Below, in pieces: positions 42,235 through 49,261 of a stretch of 64,000 bases of DNA. The notes under the pieces were generated by a model. It worked only from the letters and a program-made list of their open reading frames with translations, was not told where the DNA came from and did not search any database. A program made the position numbers and the translations under genes. Within the stretch, counting starts at the first letter, position 1; every line of letters begins with the position of its first letter. This DNA is from Hoeflea sp038900095 (GTDB lineage Bacteria > Pseudomonadota > Alphaproteobacteria > Rhizobiales > Rhizobiaceae), in NCBI RefSeq assembly GCF_038900095.1, contig NZ_JBBMQQ010000001.1, positions 992,001-1,056,000 on the forward strand. The letters run 5' to 3'.

Positions 42235-42648
42235 TCAGTACACCCCATTGGCGCGTTGCAGCTCGCGTATATAGAAAACGATGCTGTCGAGTTCGGGATC
42301 GGTAATGCCTTCAACCGGCGGCATGTTGCCGAATTGCCAGTGATGCGCGCGCACGCCATTCTTGGCTGCCAGGTGGAATGACGCGTCCGCATGATGGTTG
42401 GGTTCGTAGATCTTGTGGACCAATGGCGGTGCAATTCCGTCCTGCCCGGCCGCATTGGTGCCGTGACAAGAACCGCACGATCGAGTGAACAGCCTTTCGC
42501 CCTCTTGGGCGCCTAGCGACAGATCCGGAACCTGAACATGGGCCAGCGCGGCCCCGGTCGCGATCGGAGCGGACGGCGAGAGCACGCGGTAAAGCAGAAG
42601 CCCGGCACCCAGAACGGCAACGGCAATTACGATGGAGCGCGTGTTCAT
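42235..42648 (-). CDS. Membrane-anchored monohaem c-type cytochrome
   Basis: 137 residues. One N-terminal hydrophobic segment (SIVIAVAVLGAGLLLYRVL) serves as signal or anchor. The haem-binding motif CGSCH is near residue 58, and the C-terminal Met ligand is in FGNMPPVEG near residue 108. It is a class I cytochrome c facing the periplasm. Its ATG overlaps the cueR stop (ATGA), so it is translated from the regulator mRNA. A cytochrome inside a CueR operon suggests that electrons from cuprous or other oxidation are passed to the respiratory chain; this is inference. Confidence 0.85.
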   Translation of the reverse strand: MNTRSIVIAVAVLGAGLLLYRVLSPSAPIATGAALAHVQVPDLSLGAQEGERLFTRSCGSCHGTNAAGQDGIAPPLVHKIYEPNHHADASFHLAAKNGVRAHHWQFGNMPPVEGITDPELDSIVFYIRELQRANGVY

Positions 42649-43040
42649 GATCGGTTTCTCCCCGCAATCTCGTCGATGATCGGGCAGTCCGGCCGGTCAT
42701 CACCGTGGCAATGATCAGCCAGCGTCTTGAGCGTGCTGCGCAGGGATTTAAGCTCCTTGAGCTTGCGGTCGATCTCAATGATCTTTTCCAGTGCCAGTGC
42801 CTTTACATCGGAACTGGCCCGCGCCTTGTCTTCATACAACGAGAGAAGTGAGCGGCATTCATCAATGGTGAAGCCGAGGCTTCTGGAGCGTTGAATGAAG
42901 GCCAGGCGGTGTACATCGTTGGCGTCATAGTCGCGATAGCCATTTGCTGCACGAATCGGCTTGATGAGGCCGATATCCTCGTAGTAACGGATTGTCTTGG
43001 CCGGAAGGCTGGTCGCGTCAGCCGCTTCACCGATGTTCAT
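42645..43040 (-). CDS. cueR: Cu(I)-responsive MerR-family regulator
   Basis: 131 residues. The N-terminal MerR helix-turn-helix is NIGEAADATSLPAKTIRYYE, followed by GLIKPIRAANGYRDYD and the dimerisation helix. The C-terminal metal loop CHGDDRPDC has two Cys separated by seven residues, as in CueR (Cys112 and Cys120), and not the zinc or mercury pattern. It activates promoters with a 19-bp spacer when Cu(I) binds. Four promoters of this kind are in the element: its own, copA, the DUF305 gene and the membrane protein gene at 33.9 kb. Its promoter overlaps the copA 3' end. GGGAGG precedes the ATG. Confidence 0.93.
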   Translation of the reverse strand: MNIGEAADATSLPAKTIRYYEDIGLIKPIRAANGYRDYDANDVHRLAFIQRSRSLGFTIDECRSLLSLYEDKARASSDVKALALEKIIEIDRKLKELKSLRSTLKTLADHCHGDDRPDCPIIDEIAGRNRS

Positions 43041-43081
43041 GTCTGCCTCCCTGACTTGATGCTACATTGCGATCTGAACCA

Positions 43082-43112
43082 CTCATAAGACTTCCACCTG
43101 CTGGAAGGTCAA
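43082..43112 (-). promoter_or_regulatory. CueR-type promoter of cueR and the copper operon
   Basis: On the minus strand TTGACC (43,107-43,112) and TATGAG (43,082-43,087) are separated by 19 bp, and the spacer contains the near-perfect dyad CTTCCA/TGGAAG. It drives cueR and presumably the following genes as far as 34,604. Confidence 0.85.
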
Positions 43113-45511
43113 GCGTCAAGCTTGACCGACCGGAGACGCAGCGCGTTGGAGATGACAGACACCGAAGACAGGCTCATGGCCGCGGCCGCAATCATCGGTG
43201 ACAGCAAGGTTCCCGTGATCGGATAGAGCAGTCCTGCGGCAATTGGTACGCCGACGCTGTTGTAAGCGAAGGCGAAGAACAGGTTCTGCTTGATGTTGCT
43301 GAGTGTTGCCTCGGACAATCTGCGGGCGCGGAGGATGCCGCCGAGGTCGCCTTTGAGCAGGGTGATGCCTGCACTTTCAACAGCGACATCGGCCCCAGTT
43401 CCCATGGCGATTCCTACCTCGGCTGCTGCCAGCGCAGGCGCATCATTGACGCCGTCTCCGGCCATGGCAACCTTGTGACCGGCCCTGTGCAGCTCGTCCA
43501 CCAGTGCCTTCTTGTCCTCTGGCAGGACTCCGGCACGGACTTCATCGATGCCCAGCTGATCGGCCACCGCGCGGGCCGTGGTCTCGTTGTCGCCTGTCGC
43601 CATGATGATCTTGAGACCGGCCTCATGCAGCGCCCGGATGGCGTCACTTGTGCTCGCCTTGATCGGGTCTGCCACAGCGATGAGGCCCGCAAGTCTGCCA
43701 TCGATCGCGACATACATCGCGGTCTTTCCATCCGAGCGAAGCGCATGGGCCTGCTCGTCGGCAGCGGCGCAGTCGACACCCGCAAACTCCATCATGGCCG
43801 CATTTCCAAGCGCCAGCTTCCTGTCCCCTGACCGTCCCGACACGCCTTTTCCGGTGACCGCCTCGAAGTCCGACACCGGTTTCGCCTCGATCCCGCGTGC
43901 GGAAATCCCTCCGACGATGGCTTCGGCCAGCGGGTGTTCCGATCCGGATTCAAGACCCCGGACAAGCGCCAGCATGTCGGTTTCAGCAATTTTCCCGAAG
44001 GTCACGACATCGGTCAGCGTCGGCTTGCCTTCGGTCAGTGTGCCGGTCTTGTCGACGACCAGAACATCGACCCTTGCCATCCGTTCGAGTGACTCGGCGT
44101 CTTTGATCAGAACGCCTGCCTGCGCGCCACGGCCGGTGGCTGTCATGATCGACATGGGCGTCGCCAATCCCAGCGCACAGGGGCAGGCAATGATGAGAAC
44201 CGAAACCGCCGAGACAATGGCAAATACAAAGGCCGGATCGGGACCGATCAGCAGCCAGATCACGAACGCCAGGACAGCAACGATAACCACCGCCGGCACG
44301 AAATAGGAGGCAACACGGTCTGCGAGCCCCTGGATGGGGGCGCGGGATCTCTGCGCCGATGACACCATGGCAACGATCCGCGCCAGCATGGTCTCGTCAC
44401 CAACCTTCTCGGCCTCAACGATCAGCGATCCGTTCTTGTTCAGGGTGCCGCCGGTGACATGATCGCCTTCGGCCTTTTCCACCGCAAGCGGCTCGCCGGT
44501 GAGCATGCTTTCATCAACGGAGCTGTGGCCCTCAACGACGATTGCATCCACCGGGATGGCTTCGCCGGGACGAACCCGCAGCCGGTCTCCGCCAACAATG
44601 TTTTCCAGCGGCGCGTCATACTCCTCGCCATCCGGCAGGATGCGGCGGGCGGTCTTGGGCGCCAGGTCAAGCAGCGCGCGGATCGCGTCACCGGTACGTT
44701 CGCGGGCTCTCAGTTCAAGCACCTGGCCGACAAACACCAGCGCGATAATCACCACGGCCGCCTCGAAATAAACCGGCATGTGGCCGCCGGCCATCTGCAG
44801 CCCGGCTGGAAACAGATGCGGAAGGAAGGTCGCGACGGTGGAATAGAGATAGGCCGCACCAACGCCGATCATGATCAGCGTCCACATGTTCAGGTTCCAG
44901 GTCTTGATCGAGGTCCAGCCGCGGTGAAAGAACGGCCGCGCCGCCCAGACGACGACGGGCGTTGCCAATGCAAATTCCAGATACAGGGCAAGCGTTTCGC
45001 CAAGCCACTGGCGGACGGGAAGTCCCAGCATCGGCGCCATTGTCAAGATCAGCAGCGGGATGGCAGCGCCGGCGCTGACCCAGAGCCTGCGGGTGAAATC
45101 CACCAGCTCATGGTTGGGACCGTCGGCCACGCCATCCATCGGCTCCAAGGCCATGCCGCAGATCGGGCAGGTTCCCGGGCCTTCCTGCACGATCTCCGGA
45201 TCCATCGGGCAGGTGTACATGGCGTTTTTCGGAGCCGTCTTCTTCTTTCTGGCCTTGTTGCCCGACAGATAGAACCAGGGATCGCGCTCGAACTTGTCGT
45301 GGCAACCGGTCGAGCAGAAATGAAACGCGTCGCCCTTGTACTCAAGCGTTGGCTTGCCCTTGTCGAGCGCGACATCCATGCCGCAAACGGGGTCCTTGAC
45401 CTTGCCATCGCGCGGTACGGTGGCCGCCTCGAACAGCGCGTCGGTGTCGACTTTCGGCTCCTCGCCGTGATCTTCCGGATGCGCGTGATTGCAGTGTTGA
45501 TGATGGTCCAT
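43109..45511 (-). CDS. copA: Copper-transporting P1B-type ATPase
   Basis: 800 residues. The N-terminus is His-rich (MDHHQHCNHAHPEDHGEE). A YHS domain (VCGMDVALDKG and FCSTGCHDKF) and a heavy-metal-binding HMBD domain (YTCPMDPEIVQEGPGTCPIC) come next, in place of the classic CXXC ferredoxin-like domains. The core has the intramembrane ACPCALGLATPM, the phosphorylation site VDKTGTLTEGKPTL near residue 490 and GDGVNDAPAL near 690, with eight expected helices. It exports Cu(I) from the cytoplasm to the periplasm. The promoter upstream is a textbook CueR site. The last bases overlap the cueR promoter. Silver export is also possible. Confidence 0.94.
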   Translation of the reverse strand: MDHHQHCNHAHPEDHGEEPKVDTDALFEAATVPRDGKVKDPVCGMDVALDKGKPTLEYKGDAFHFCSTGCHDKFERDPWFYLSGNKARKKKTAPKNAMYTCPMDPEIVQEGPGTCPICGMALEPMDGVADGPNHELVDFTRRLWVSAGAAIPLLILTMAPMLGLPVRQWLGETLALYLEFALATPVVVWAARPFFHRGWTSIKTWNLNMWTLIMIGVGAAYLYSTVATFLPHLFPAGLQMAGGHMPVYFEAAVVIIALVFVGQVLELRARERTGDAIRALLDLAPKTARRILPDGEEYDAPLENIVGGDRLRVRPGEAIPVDAIVVEGHSSVDESMLTGEPLAVEKAEGDHVTGGTLNKNGSLIVEAEKVGDETMLARIVAMVSSAQRSRAPIQGLADRVASYFVPAVVIVAVLAFVIWLLIGPDPAFVFAIVSAVSVLIIACPCALGLATPMSIMTATGRGAQAGVLIKDAESLERMARVDVLVVDKTGTLTEGKPTLTDVVTFGKIAETDMLALVRGLESGSEHPLAEAIVGGISARGIEAKPVSDFEAVTGKGVSGRSGDRKLALGNAAMMEFAGVDCAAADEQAHALRSDGKTAMYVAIDGRLAGLIAVADPIKASTSDAIRALHEAGLKIIMATGDNETTARAVADQLGIDEVRAGVLPEDKKALVDELHRAGHKVAMAGDGVNDAPALAAAEVGIAMGTGADVAVESAGITLLKGDLGGILRARRLSEATLSNIKQNLFFAFAYNSVGVPIAAGLLYPITGTLLSPMIAAAAMSLSSVSVISNALRLRSVKLDA

Positions 45512-45538
45512 GATGCCGATCCTTGCTGACTTCAGGTG

Positions 45539-45569
45539 ACCCTAATTCTTCCAGTCACTGGAAGGTCAA
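45539..45569 (-). promoter_or_regulatory. CueR-type promoter of copA
   Basis: On the minus strand TTGACC (45,564-45,569) and TAGGGT (45,539-45,544) are 19 bp apart. The spacer carries the dyad CTTCCAGTGACTGGAAG. This is the best-conserved operator of the four, 28 bp before the copA ATG. Confidence 0.9.
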
Positions 45570-45601
45570 GCGATGTTTTTCAACTATTTCTGATTCCGGT
45601 T

Positions 45602-45632
45602 GGAACCCTCCAGCACGGGAAGGTCGTTTAGT
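45602..45632 (+). promoter_or_regulatory. CueR-like operator of the DUF305 gene
   Basis: ACCCTCC (45,605-45,611) and GGAAGGT (45,618-45,624) form a dyad with one mismatch, placed between GGAACC (45,602-45,607) and TTTAGT (45,627-45,632), 19 bp apart. It is divergent from the copA operator, 32 bp away, so one regulator can serve both genes. Confidence 0.65.
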
Positions 45633-45658
45633 CCACATCAAGATATATGGAGAATGGA

Positions 45659-46135
45659 ATGGCATATTCACGATTTCTGGCGATGATTGCGACATCCACG
45701 ATCATCATGTTTGGCCTGATGTATCTCAACACCTGGGACATCAGCCACGTATGGTTTAGCCAGACCAGGATGTGGATGGCGCTGTATATGGGCGCTGCAA
45801 TGGCCCTGGTCATGCTGGCCTTCATGCTCGGAATGTACACCAACAGGAAAGCCAACATTGCGATCCTAGTCGGATCGGTGATCGCCTTCGGCGCGGGCCT
45901 CTACCTGGTACGGAGCCAGGATACGGTTGGCGACGTGGCCTGGATGAAGGCAATGATCCCGCATCATTCCATCGCGATCATGACAAGCACGCGCGCCGAT
46001 ATCAGCGACCCGCGGGTGCGCGACCTCGCAGACGAGATCATTGAGGCTCAGAAACGGGAAATTGCCGAAATGGAAGCCCTGATCGCGGATTTGAATGGCG
46101 GCCCACCGGCAACACCGGAAATTGATGGCAGATAA
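45659..46135 (+). CDS. DUF305-domain membrane protein
   Basis: 158 residues from the ATG at 45,659, preceded by GGAG; an ATG four codons upstream is possible. Three hydrophobic segments (FLAMIATSTIIMFGLMYLNTW; MALYMGAAMALVMLAFMLGM; NIAILVGSVIAFGAGLYLV) are followed by a soluble DUF305 part with the hallmark MIPHHSIAIM and paired helices. DUF305 proteins often occur beside copper and other metal genes and may bind metal through the HH and Met residues. The exact function is unknown. It has a CueR-like operator and is the last gene of the element before the right att site. Confidence 0.85.
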   Translation: MAYSRFLAMIATSTIIMFGLMYLNTWDISHVWFSQTRMWMALYMGAAMALVMLAFMLGMYTNRKANIAILVGSVIAFGAGLYLVRSQDTVGDVAWMKAMIPHHSIAIMTSTRADISDPRVRDLADEIIEAQKREIAEMEALIADLNGGPPATPEIDGR

Positions 46136-46644
46136 CGCCGGGTCTTAGTGCATGCAGCATCCCCAACTGGCCGGTCAGTGGATCGTACCGGTTTCGGCGG
46201 CATGGGTCGTTGAAACGGAAGCAAAACATTTTGATCTGTCAGAAGCCGACCGTCTGTTTGCGGCCCCATCCTTGCCGTTAAAATGAGCTTTCTATTTTTC
46301 CCAAGAACAGCCGTCAATCTGAAGCGGTTGGTTCGTTGAATATGCCAGCACGCAATTCATGCGGCGGTCCGGCGCATGGCATGAGAAAATCTAGTTGATA
46401 CAGTGCCCAGTAGTCTCGCAATGCGACCCCACCTGCAGGCGCCGTTCTACGAGGCCCAGCTCGAATTCGTCGAGGATAATGGGGCTGCTCGAGGCCTTAG
46501 TCTGGTTTGAGGCTTGTGCGCGCCGTGATGCAGGCAAAAATCTGGCCGTCAGTGCTGTGCACCGCACCCATATTGCACACATATGTGCACTCCATACACT
46601 AAAGCAAAATTATTCATATATTTTACAATATATTACAGGCTTGT
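46136..46644. other. Gene-free right end of the element
   Basis: About 510 bp between the DUF305 gene and tRNA-Ser. Only short frames occur, the longest about 63 codons on the minus strand, without recognisable family or ribosome-binding site. The last 80 bp become very AT-rich and contain a 7-bp inverted repeat. This fits the attachment-site region of a mobile element. Confidence 0.55.
46616..46633. repeat. AT-only inverted repeat near the right att site
   Basis: ATATATT (46,616-46,622) and AATATAT (46,627-46,633) flank TTAC, 12 bp before the att repeat. It may be a host-factor or excisionase binding site, or simply AT-rich DNA. Confidence 0.35.
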
Positions 46645-46659
46645 ATGGCGGAGGGGGTG
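46645..46659. repeat. Right attachment site in the tRNA-Ser 3' end
   Basis: The sequence atggcggagggggtg is identical to 21,443-21,457. All but the first base belong to the tRNA-Ser gene, covering CCA, the discriminator and the 3' acceptor strand. This is a standard integration target for tyrosine integrases. Confidence 0.85.
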
Positions 46660-46735
46660 GGATTCGAACCCACGGTACGGTCTCCCGCACGCCGGTTTTC
46701 AAGACCGGTGCCTTAAACCGCTCGGCCACCCCTCC
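46646..46735 (-). tRNA. tRNA-Ser(UGA)
   Basis: 90 bases including an encoded CCA. The acceptor stem GGAGGGG pairs fully with CCCCTCC, the discriminator is G, and the T arm is GTGGGTTCGAATCCCAC. The anticodon arm is CCGGT, CTTGAAA, ACCGG, giving anticodon TGA. A long variable arm (GCGGGAGACCGTACC region) is typical of serine tRNAs. It reads toward the mobile element, which is inserted exactly at its 3' end, and it remains complete. Confidence 0.95.
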
Positions 46736-46948
46736 AAGATATTGATATGATATCGCATTCCGGTTGTGGCAAACGTGCGGTCTGAAGCGCTTGCAGCCGG
46801 TATGCTATCGAATATCTTTCGAGGGCGCTTCTACAGCGTTCAGCGCGCTGCAGTCAACGGCAATTGAGTGGCGCAGCCACGGTAATCCCTTTCGCAATCA
46901 GGGATCGCCAAACCTCTCCAATTCAGGTGGCGCAGGATCACGCCACAG

Positions 46949-47080
46949 TCACGGCCCGGACTGCCCATCGGCCGGCGGCCACTCCAGGTCCGGCAGGGGC
47001 GGGCAGGCGCCCGTCAGGAGAAAGCGGTACAGGAGCAAACCGACAATCAGGCCGGGCGGCGACGCTTCAGGATCCGCCAT
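46949..47080 (-). CDS. Possible 43-residue protein overlapping the next small gene
   Basis: A frame beginning MADPEASPPGLIVGLLLYRF and ending with a Pro-rich tail. It starts 34 bp inside the end of the upstream small membrane protein gene, which would suggest coupling. No ribosome-binding site is convincing and no family is recognised. The remaining 213 bp up to the tRNA hold only the tRNA promoter region, with no other gene seen. Confidence 0.25.
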   Translation of the reverse strand: MADPEASPPGLIVGLLLYRFLLTGACPPLPDLEWPPADGQSGP

Positions 47081-47280
47081 CCGCCGGCGATCGTGAGACC
47101 GATACCAAGAAGGAAAGTGGGCGCGAACAACTGCAGCGCCTCCCAGTCTTGCCAGTTCAGGGTCACCCCCTTGCAACCGGTCGTGTTCATTGCGCAGCCA
47201 AGGGCGTTGAGCCAGTACCATGCCCCGAACGTCACACCGAAGATCAAGGCTCCCGAGACAAGGAGAAGGGTTGTTTTCAT
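47047..47280 (-). CDS. Small two-helix membrane protein
   Basis: 77 residues from the ATG at 47,280, preceded by GGAGA. Two hydrophobic segments (LLLVSGALIFGVTFGAWYWL at the N-terminus and LFAPTFLLGIGLTIAGGW near residue 53) enclose a polar loop with two Cys (GCAMNTTGCKG), probably periplasmic and possibly disulfide-bonded. It ends with the basic tail RILKRRRPA. Family and function are unknown to me. It is the first chromosomal gene right of the tRNA. Confidence 0.6.
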   Translation of the reverse strand: MKTTLLLVSGALIFGVTFGAWYWLNALGCAMNTTGCKGVTLNWQDWEALQLFAPTFLLGIGLTIAGGWRILKRRRPA

Positions 47281-47489
47281 GGTTTTCGTCTCCTGCTGGC
47301 TCATTCCCTGGAATCGCACCCCGGTATCGCCTCTGTCTAAGGGGTCAAGAGCAATGGTTCATCCCACCCTGACAGACGTTGACGCGGCAAGTCCGGACGC
47401 CCGCCGCAAAAGAAATTTTGCAGGCAAACCAAACCAGCCGCGATTTTGAAGCGTACCACGGGTACCTGACAACCTCATGGAGAGCAAAA

Positions 47490-47885
47490 ATGCGCGGTGA
47501 GACCAAGATTCTCGGCATCCTTTCGGTGCTTGCACTATCGCTTGTGCCGGTTGCGGCCAATGCGGAACAACTGGCCGGCAACGATCTGAAGCAATTCGTC
47601 TCCGGCAAGCGGGTCTATCTTGCGACGCCGTTTGGCGGCGAGTTTCCGCTCAATTACAAGCAATCCGGCATCGTCACCGGCGACGGGTCGGCCCTCGGCC
47701 TGGGTAAATTCCTCGCGCCCAAGGAAAGCGGCAAATGGTGGGTGCGGGGCGAAAACCTGTGTCAGCAATGGCCGACATGGTATGACGGAAAGGCAACCTG
47801 CTTCCAGATCAGAAAGACAGGCGAGCGGTCACTCAACTGGGTCCGCGACGATGGCCGGAAGGGAAAGGCCCGGATCGAAGGCTGA
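47490..47885 (+). CDS. Small secreted protein of unknown function
   Basis: 131 residues from the ATG at 47,490, which has GGAGAG before it; longer starts at 47,379 lack this. The signal peptide (ILGILSVLALSLVPVAANAE) is followed by a beta-rich domain with LAGNDLKQFVSGKRVYLATP, GKFLAPKESGKWWVRGENLC and a second Cys in GKATCFQIRKTG. The two Cys could form a disulfide. This pattern is common in alphaproteobacterial periplasmic hypothetical proteins, but I know no function. It stands alone between the small membrane protein and rlpA. Confidence 0.65.
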   Translation: MRGETKILGILSVLALSLVPVAANAEQLAGNDLKQFVSGKRVYLATPFGGEFPLNYKQSGIVTGDGSALGLGKFLAPKESGKWWVRGENLCQQWPTWYDGKATCFQIRKTGERSLNWVRDDGRKGKARIEG

Positions 47886-48089
47886 TATTTACGGAATATT
47901 CACCACGTCAGCCACATTGAGGCCATCGACCGGGCAGGCCATCGCAATTTCGCCATCTTGCCCGGCGATCTAAACCTTCGATTAGCATATCAAACGCATT
48001 GATCGAAGGGGACGGCTTTGCAGGGGACATACTGCCAGGCCATATTGGCGACCGCCAGAGTATCGGGTAGCGGTGTGGGACACAGACTG

Positions 48090-49112
48090 ATGTATCGAAC
48101 CGGGACTCGGCTGCAACATGCTGCGTGTTTGACGTTGATGGCGGTTCTTGCATTAGGGCTCGCCGGATGCAGCTCGACGTCCTCGTCAAAGGGCAAGTCT
48201 TCCGGATCCTACATCAACACCAAATCAAAATTCTCGGTTTCCGAATACGGTGTCGCCGCAAGCCCGCGCATGAGCACTGCCAAGCGCCCGAAAAAAGGGG
48301 GAGGGCGGTCGATTGTCGGCAAGCCCTACCGCGTTCGCGGCAAGTGGTACACGCCGAAGGAAGACCCGGATTACGACAAGGCCGGCCTCGCCTCATGGTA
48401 CGGCCCCAATTTTCATGGCCGGCTGACCGCCAATGGCGAGATCTACGACCAGTTTCACCTGTCCGCCGCACATCCGACATTCCCGCTGCCGAGCTATGCC
48501 AGGGTCACCAACAAGAAGAACGGCCATTCCGTCATTGTCAGGGTGAATGACCGCGGCCCGTTTGCGCATGGCAGGATCATCGACCTGTCCAACAAGGCTG
48601 CCGAACTGCTGGACATGAAACATGATGGCGTCGCCGCTGTTCGCGTGCAGTATGTCGGACGCGCGCCCGTCGAGGGTGACGACACCCGTTACCTGATGGC
48701 GAGCTACCAGCCGGGCGGCTCGAAATCACCGGCCGGAGGCGTGATTGCCTCGGGCGTCATGCTGGCCATGAATGCGGTGGATGCAGCGCTTCCGGGCGTC
48801 AATTCCGCCCCGGCAGCGGTCGCGCCACCCTCCGGGTTGAGCGCAGCTTCCGCAGCCGCGCTTCAATCAAGTACGGCAAGCCAGCCAGGCACGGCAAGCG
48901 CCTTTGCCGGCTCGCCGATTGACATTCCGTTCGGTTTCGCGCTGCCCGACATCGGCCCGGTGCTTCCCGAGCGGCCGTCTTTCGGGGGGCCCGTTGCCGC
49001 CAATGCGGAAACCGGCATGCGCAATCTCGGCACGGCGTTCTGGGGCGGCCGGGTGACATTGCAACGGAATCCATTCCAAGCCGTGCTCGGCACTTCGCCC
49101 AGGGTGCAGTGA
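48090..49112 (+). CDS. rlpA: RlpA-like septal peptidoglycan lipoprotein
   Basis: 340 residues from the ATG at 48,090; a TTG start 24 codons earlier is possible but has no signal. The lipobox LALGLAGC near residue 38 gives an outer membrane lipoprotein. The double-psi beta-barrel domain runs from about 105 to 205 with GLASWYGPNFHGRLTANGE and VIVRVNDRGPFAHGRIIDLS, including the catalytic Asp region. RlpA cleaves naked glycan strands at the division septum. A long Ala/Pro/Ser-rich low-complexity tail (about 230-340) replaces the SPOR domain of other RlpA proteins, so septal recruitment may differ. It precedes the D-Ala-D-Ala carboxypeptidase by 149 bp. Confidence 0.88.
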   Translation: MYRTGTRLQHAACLTLMAVLALGLAGCSSTSSSKGKSSGSYINTKSKFSVSEYGVAASPRMSTAKRPKKGGGRSIVGKPYRVRGKWYTPKEDPDYDKAGLASWYGPNFHGRLTANGEIYDQFHLSAAHPTFPLPSYARVTNKKNGHSVIVRVNDRGPFAHGRIIDLSNKAAELLDMKHDGVAAVRVQYVGRAPVEGDDTRYLMASYQPGGSKSPAGGVIASGVMLAMNAVDAALPGVNSAPAAVAPPSGLSAASAAALQSSTASQPGTASAFAGSPIDIPFGFALPDIGPVLPERPSFGGPVAANAETGMRNLGTAFWGGRVTLQRNPFQAVLGTSPRVQ

Positions 49113-49261
49113 GCACCGCTTGCCGCGCCCCACAGCATCCGGTGTTTTCGCGCGGTCGGACAGGCGCCGGGCCCGTGCGCATTGCTCAATCATCTCAAAG
49201 CATTGATTAGATACGGTTCGGTTGCTAAGTTTGGCGCAATTCCGGTTTTCTCCGTTAATGG

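Larger units (their letters stand above)
21443..46659. mobile_element. Integrative element in tRNA-Ser(UGA), about 25.2 kb
   Basis: The first 15 bases at 21,443-21,457 repeat exactly at 46,645-46,659, where they are the 3' end (with CCA) of an intact tRNA-Ser gene. A tyrosine integrase lies 140 bp inside the left repeat. Excision between the repeats would give a circle of 25,202 bp and leave the tRNA intact. The contents are accessory: recombination genes, a winged-helix protein with iteron-like repeats, a type I restriction-modification locus with an extra HEPN/Abi-like gene, and a CueR-controlled copper-resistance cluster. No conjugation or phage structural genes are present, so the element would need help to transfer. 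It is either a mobilisable genomic island or a phage satellite-like element with replaced cargo. Confidence 0.85.

Noticed and set aside
46391..46582. A 63-codon minus-strand frame near the right end of the element, possibly a transposase tail
   Set aside because: No transposase motif or terminal repeats could be seen.
46395..46745. A 116-codon frame crossing the tRNA
   Set aside because: Most of its end is the complement of tRNA-Ser, so it is not a protein gene.
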